From the NCBI RefSeq assembly GCF_965199065.1, contig NZ_CBDAQN010000001.1:496001-560000 (forward strand): a stretch of 64,000 bases of DNA, read 5' to 3'. The notes below the pieces were generated by a model, which saw nothing but the letters and a program-made list of their open reading frames with translations, was not told where the DNA came from and made no database searches. Within the stretch, counting starts at the first letter, position 1, and each line of letters begins with the position of its first letter. Positions 63,347 through 64,000 of the stretch are shown here, in pieces. A program made the translations under genes and the position numbers. The stretch comes from Acidisoma sp965199065 (GTDB lineage: Bacteria > Pseudomonadota > Alphaproteobacteria > Acetobacterales > Acetobacteraceae).

Positions 63347-64000
63347 ATGGAGATACCGCAGACGCATGCTGGATCCGCTCCAGTGCCCCCGCTGGATTTC
63401 CTGGTAAATGCAGGTGAACTCGGGCAGCTGATCGGCAGGTTTGACTGGGCAGCAACGTCAGTCGGACCCATCGCTACCTGGCCCGGCTACCTCAGGACTA
63501 CGATCTCCACTATATTGCGCTCGCCTGTGCCGATCGTAACCTTGTGGAACTGCGACGGCGTCATGATCTACAATGACGCCTATTCGAAGGTCGCCGCAGG
63601 GCGGCACCCGCATCTGCTCGGTTCGCGCGTCCGCGAAGGCTGGCCCGAGGTCGCAGACTTCAACGACAACGTCATGACCGTCGTCCTCGCTGGCGGAACT
63701 CTCTCCTACCGTGCGCAGGAACTCACCTTGTTCCGCCGTGGCCGCGCGGAGCAGGTCTGGCTCGACCTCGATTACTCTCCGGTTCTGGATGAACGGAATA
63801 GTCCGGCCGGCGTCATCGCCATCGTCATCGAAGTGACGGGAAGGGTGCTGGCCGAGCGACGGCTGCATGCTGAGCGCAAGCAGTTTGGCCAGATGTTTGA
63901 CCAGTCACCGAGCTTCATGTCCCTTAAATACGGTCCGGAGCACCGGGTCGAGGTTGCGAACCCCGCCTATCGCCGGCTGATGGGCGGCCGCAACTTTATT
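63347..64000 (+). CDS. PAS-domain sensor protein, probable histidine kinase (cut by the right edge)
   Basis: A frame opening at ATG 63347 runs off the window after 218 codons. The N-terminus (EIPQTHAGSAPVPPLDFL) leads to two PAS-like regions: residues about 50-170 (STILRSPVPIVTLWNCDGVMIYND, WPEVADFNDNVMTVV, LDLDYSPVLDERNSPAGVIAIVIEVTGRVLAERRL) and a second starting FGQMFDQSPSFMSLKYG. The linker of the first to a second PAS is typical of cytoplasmic sensor histidine kinases of alphaproteobacteria. The kinase domain is beyond the window, so output is unknown. It is separated from hutU by 234 bp. Confidence 0.8.
   Translation, partial: MEIPQTHAGSAPVPPLDFLVNAGELGQLIGRFDWAATSVGPIATWPGYLRTTISTILRSPVPIVTLWNCDGVMIYNDAYSKVAAGRHPHLLGSRVREGWPEVADFNDNVMTVVLAGGTLSYRAQELTLFRRGRAEQVWLDLDYSPVLDERNSPAGVIAIVIEVTGRVLAERRLHAERKQFGQMFDQSPSFMSLKYGPEHRVEVANPAYRRLMGGRNFI

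Noticed and set aside
62952..63455. Minus-strand 167-codon frame between hutU and the PAS protein, with a CQWVKDRFG string that recalls VOC-family (PhnB-like) C-termini
   Set aside because: The match is one short string, the frame overlaps both neighbours, and no second motif of the family is seen; at most a decayed relic.

Overview
The window looks like chromosomal DNA of a high-GC alphaproteobacterium, most likely an acetic-acid-bacterium relative (Acetobacteraceae or a close family). The best clue is the cellulose cluster: a fused BcsA-BcsB synthase, a BcsD subunit with the conserved AGEPAG core, a GH8 endoglucanase and a CcpAx-like proline-rich protein, as in Komagataeibacter/Gluconacetobacter. 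The order yebC-ruvCAB-ybgC-tolQRAB-pal-cpoB and an ECF sigma/NrsF pair also fit alphaproteobacteria. Placement below family level is not possible from sequence reading alone.

Layout. (1) 1-2612, minus strand: a gene cut by the left edge and two GT61-type glycosyltransferases, downstream of and collinear with the cellulose operon. (2) 2670-15285, minus: bcsZ, proline-rich accessory gene, bcsQ, bcsAB, bcsC, bcsD, with a candidate promoter upstream of bcsZ. (3) 15660-19855, minus: zinc alcohol dehydrogenase, an unlisted 47-residue membrane peptide, serA and serC. (4) 20075-25872: ECF sigma plus NrsF-type anti-sigma, a DUF6314 protein, a DUF1223 protein, acyltransferase, thiD, glmM. (5) 25971-42159, minus, almost unbroken housekeeping: folP, ftsH, tilS, cpoB, pal, tolB, tolA, tolR, tolQ, ybgC, ruvB, ruvA, ruvC, yebC, lexA, der. 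(6) 42277-52100: Fsr-type MFS pump, a small coiled-coil protein, rnd, a PhzF protein, an acetyltransferase, a small secreted protein, glgX, a 96-residue hypothetical, aspS. (7) 52153-57282: a surface-polysaccharide patch of visibly lower GC with a flippase, a GT32 glycosyltransferase, relics of an IS5-type transposase and of a disrupted gene, an AlgJ-like SGNH protein and a methyltransferase. (8) 57352-63112: APH-type kinase, SDR, hutC, a palindromic HutC operator, hutH and hutU. (9) 63347-end: a PAS sensor protein cut by the right edge.

How it works together. The cellulose operon encodes polymerisation and inner-membrane passage (BcsAB, with a PilZ c-di-GMP site), export (BcsC), ordering of the fibre (BcsD and the CcpAx-like protein), trimming (BcsZ) and a ParA-type ATPase (BcsQ). 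The adjoining GT61 genes suggest a decorated or second polymer. The Tol-Pal, FtsH, GlmM and LexA/RuvABC genes are envelope and DNA-maintenance functions. HutC-HutH-HutU would convert histidine to imidazolonepropionate under histidine/urocanate control; hutI and hutG are not in the window.

No rRNA, tRNA, CRISPR array, prophage or intact insertion sequence was seen. Many long antisense reading frames exist because of GC-rich codon bias and were treated as shadows.
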